A stretch of DNA of 64,000 nucleotides from Saxidomus purpurata (Eukaryota > Mollusca > Bivalvia > Venerida > Veneridae): assembly GCA_022818135.1 (NCBI GenBank), contig JAFMSR010000002.1, forward strand, positions 59,776,778 to 59,840,777, written 5' to 3'. The notes below the pieces were generated by a model. It ran no database searches. It was given only the letters and a program-made list of their open reading frames with translations, and was not told the DNA's origin. The first letter of the stretch is position 1. Each line of letters opens with the position of its first letter. A program made the position numbers and the translations under genes. Below, in pieces: positions 61,448 to 64,000 of the stretch.

Positions 61448-61690
61448 CGCTTGTCTTATTTTCTAATTATCCCTTTTTTGTGGGCCATAACTCTTAAAAG
61501 TAATGAAGGAAATTTGCTCAAATTGCATTCAGTGAGAGAGGACATTAAAGGGAAGTGCAGTGCATAAGAACCATAACAATATACTGCCTTATTTGTTAAT
61601 TGTCTCCTTTTATTGAGTTTTGATGTCCGTGACATAACGCCAAAAGTATTCAACAATAAGTGAGGACTTTAAGGGAAAGTCCAGTGAGTC
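61448..61690. repeat. Bivalve tandem array, right part
   Basis: CTTATTTTCTAATTATCCC, GGGCCATAACTCTTAAAAGT, AGTGAGAGAGGACATT and GAAGTGCAGTGCATAAGAAC continue the units seen before 60353. Confidence 0.75.
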
Positions 61691-62482
61691 TTTGGTATTT
61701 AGCAGAGTGATTTTGAATGCAGAAAAAATTTAATGATGACTTTATGTCCACATTTTTATGAGAGGAAAACAGTTAGTACTTAATCATTGACATTCGTCAC
61801 CTACGAGTGACATCTCATGTTTCTTAATGCTATTGTACTTACTTTTTGTGCCAGTTTGAGTTTTTTGTATTCCATGTTTAGTTTAAATTGAACTAGTTAA
61901 TGTAACGATATGTACTATTTGACTGAACATTAGAAACCAACCTAGTAAGTAACATATATAACTTCGTAACGTAGCTCTAAGAAGAGTTAAATGACGGTAG
62001 CTTTAAAACATTGCTTCTTCTCTCCATCCAATTTAGCATTCGAGCAGAGAAACCTAGCCATTCAATACATTTACTGTCGTGTTAAGTCTCCTTAATAATA
62101 TAAACGATTTTAACAAGATTATGTAAAAAACCAATCAGCGTGTTTGGTAAATGTTTGTCTGACAAGTGCTGTAAACAAGCTTTCAGACAAATTGTGTAAT
62201 TTTCTATTGATGATAAATAGAAAGCCCTCGCTGTGTTGCTGTTTTAGTGTGATTTATTTCCCTTGTATGTATTTTTTAATCAGCATTAAATTGTTATAAC
62301 ATTTTATCTCTGTCTTTTGATATATTATTTTCCTGTTTTACGAGTTGTTATTCATTTATAAGAAGGCAAAATTTGAATTTTAAGTTTTTAACATCTGGAA
62401 TCTTTAGAATCTAAGTTCTTCAGTCAATACAGATCCTTTGCTTAGTCATACTTTCGTTGACATGCAATCATTGATTTTTTTC
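61691..62482. other. Non-coding spacer
   Basis: AT-rich, nothing recognised. Confidence 0.45.
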
Positions 62483-62610
62483 GGCGCAGCGTATTAACCT
62501 CGCTTTTGCCCGAAAGTTCGTAACCTTTCAACCACCAATGAAATGACGAGTAGAATGTATACATGATTTGAAATGAGAAATTTACGCTGTAAGGCAGCTT
62601 CTGATTGGAT

Positions 62611-62987
62611 AATACAGGGTGCATAGAATTACCGAAAACAACCGAAAAAGACCTAATACAGGGTGCATAGAATTACTGAAAACAGCCGGAAAAGACCGAA
62701 TAAGACAGAAAAAGATTGAAAAAGGACCGAAAAACAGTTTCTGTAGACCAAAAACAAATATATAATTTATAATTAAGTTTATTCATTTTAAGTTTAAAAT
62801 AAATGAAGCAATTTGTAAATAGTCAATCACAACTAGCGATATAATAGTATCTTTAGAAAAACAAGCTGTTTTCGGTCGGCAGTATTTGTTTTTCGGTCTG
62901 TTTTGGTCATTTTACTTGATTTGTAATACGATAAATTCAAATTTCCTCATTTATCCACGGACTTAAATAGAGGGAATGAGAACATAC
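62611..62987. mobile_element. Insertion inside module A, with 44-bp tandem units
   Basis: AATACAGGGTGCATAGAATT begins at 62611 and 62655 (44-bp period). Next come many GACCGAAAA-type words, and near 62870 their complement (CTGTTTTCGGTCGG). The ends therefore look loosely inverted. No protein and no clear target duplication. It is read as a nested small element of unknown type. Confidence 0.5.
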
Positions 62988-63240
62988 AATAAAATACTCT
63001 TGCGTTTGCAGTTTTTATTGAATGGATTAATAGATAAAGTACGTATATAATTCATAACTATCATTATATTTTGTTGTTACCTCCAAATTAATGTTAAGTA
63101 CAAGTGTAGAGAGTTATATTTTCTCGGCCAGTGAATTTGTGTCAATACTTCGAGTAGTATATGTATAAGAAAAATAAGATTTAAGTTTGTTTTCCTGATA
63201 CACATGTCGCGATAAAGATTTAATTACTATTGGAGTGGCC

Positions 63241-63318
63241 GCCTGTTAGCTCAATCGGGAGAGCATTAGCACAACTTTGCAAGGGAAGTTACATGGGTTC
63301 GAATCCCGGTCAAGGTCC
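63241..63318 (+). other. tRNA-like sequence inside the composite repeat
   Basis: The A box TTAGCTCAATCGGGAGAGC and B box GGGTTCGAATCCC are both close to consensus, the best in the window. The region between has extra bases and the acceptor stem does not pair, so it is a promoter-bearing tRNA relic, not a tRNA gene. Confidence 0.75.
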
Positions 63319-63455
63319 TGTTTTTCCCTCACCTTGTGACATTTGGCGCCTTCCGACTGAATAAAATTATTTTTTATTATAAAAATTTAGCTAACAATCG
63401 CTTTCATATACTAAAATTTGCGCCGACTATATTTTTTTAAGGTAGTTCTTATAAT

Positions 63456-63784
63456 CTGTTCAATACAGATTTTGTGTAAAATGAACAGACCTTTATCAAA
63501 CGATGTTACAATGTTTGCTGGTTATAAACATATTATGGACTAAACTTGAGCATAAGAATTTTGTTACAAAAGGTGGTTGCATAGGTGTATTTCTATTAAA
63601 CACCTGATTAACTGTATATTTGCAATACTGCAAAATAATTCGAAAATGTTTACAAAGACGTACGTAATCGACAGAAGAGAAAGCGAACATTAAAACAGCA
63701 ATTTTCATTAATTGCTTACAGTTATATAAAGTAAAATAGCTACTTACAAATTAGCAACTATACAGAAGTGAACAAGTCCTTATT
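63456..63784. other. Spacer
   Basis: Nothing recognised. Confidence 0.5.
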
Positions 63785-63920
63785 TGTGTGACACATTGCT
63801 CAATGGTTAGGGCGTTCGCCTCCGGAATAGGGTTCCGGGTTCGAGTATTAAACGAACTTTGAGGTATGTCCTAGGACAAAACACTGAAACATGTTGCCCC
63901 ATCCAAGCATAGCAAGTTAC
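63785..63920 (+). mobile_element. tRNA-derived SINE, same family as 39055-39200
   Basis: GCTCAATGGTTAGGGCG (A box), GCCTCCGGAATAGGGTTCCG, GGGTTCGAG (B box), then GGTATGTCCTAGGACAAAAC. It shares GCCTCCGGAAT and the GTCC..GGAC/GGGC word with the minus-strand copy at 39 kb. Confidence 0.65.
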
Positions 63921-64000
63921 GTATAAATAAATAAACTACAAAACATATTTCGTGATAATACAGCTTTTGCAAAAATTGGATTGTCACGTTTATAAGTTAT

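Larger units (their letters stand above)
62483..63455 (+). mobile_element. Composite repeat with an insertion: module A, tRNA-like part, tail
   Basis: Module A starts TCGGCGCAGCG at 62483 and is interrupted at GATTGGATAATAC by about 380 bp, resuming at about 62988 (CAATAAAATACTCTTGCGTT). The tRNA-like part is at 63241-63318, then the tail with GACATTTGGCGCCTTCCGAC, TTTGCGCCGACTA and AAGGTAGTTCTT. Without the insertion the length agrees with the copy at 29826-30388. Confidence 0.8.

Noticed and set aside
63241..63318. Working tRNA gene
   Set aside because: Extra bases between the D and T arms and no acceptor stem. It is a repeat-borne tRNA relic.

Overview
The window is eukaryotic, AT-rich (about two thirds A+T by eye) and almost free of coding sequence. 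Its repeats point to a bivalve mollusc, probably a heterodont clam. The signs are 170-bp arrays with TGACCTTGACCTTTG and (GGAC)n ends, arrays ending in TCGAGCTAAAAA, tRNA-derived SINEs whose tail ends in GCGTTAAACC, and CTCCC/GGGGGCAT hairpin ends. This assignment rests on recognising repeat families, not on a gene.

Only one coding exon is well supported: 54411-54759 (+). It encodes the cytosolic N-terminus and the single membrane segment of a type II membrane protein and stops at a strong 5' splice site. No later exon was recognised in the remaining 9.2 kb. Two retrotransposon protein remnants are readable on the minus strand: a LINE with endonuclease, linker, RNase H and C-terminal parts but no reverse transcriptase (8590-9620), and a reverse-transcriptase-like C-terminal fragment (about 60353-61447).

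Layout. 0-7 kb: diverged duplicated sequence with a 273-bp MITE (2324-2596) and a pogo-like element whose left end has become a 31-bp satellite (3240-3768). 7-9.6 kb: a dispersed repeat module and the LINE remnant. 9.9-12.4 kb and 18.6-22.7 kb are two diverged copies of one segment. Between them stand three mobile elements in a row: 14306-14976, 15057-16137, and a 2351-bp inverted-repeat element at 16237-18587 with at least nine copies of a short motif near its ends. 24.9-30.9 kb: composite repeats with an internal tRNA-like part, and a SINE. 31.6-32.6 kb: poly-G and a bivalve array. 36-46.3 kb: a worn array of roughly 2.2-2.8 kb units sharing a conserved GATA-containing core, interrupted by a 798-bp tandem duplication with 168-bp foldbacks and CRE palindromes. 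48.3-49.3 kb: another bivalve array element. 54.4 kb: the exon. 56-64 kb: its presumed intron, holding a large hairpin, a promoter-like cluster, retroelement fragments, a composite repeat and a SINE.

No gene pathway or operon-like system can be read here. The biology on view is transposon structure, nesting and segmental duplication. Identities and period lengths were read by eye, not computed.
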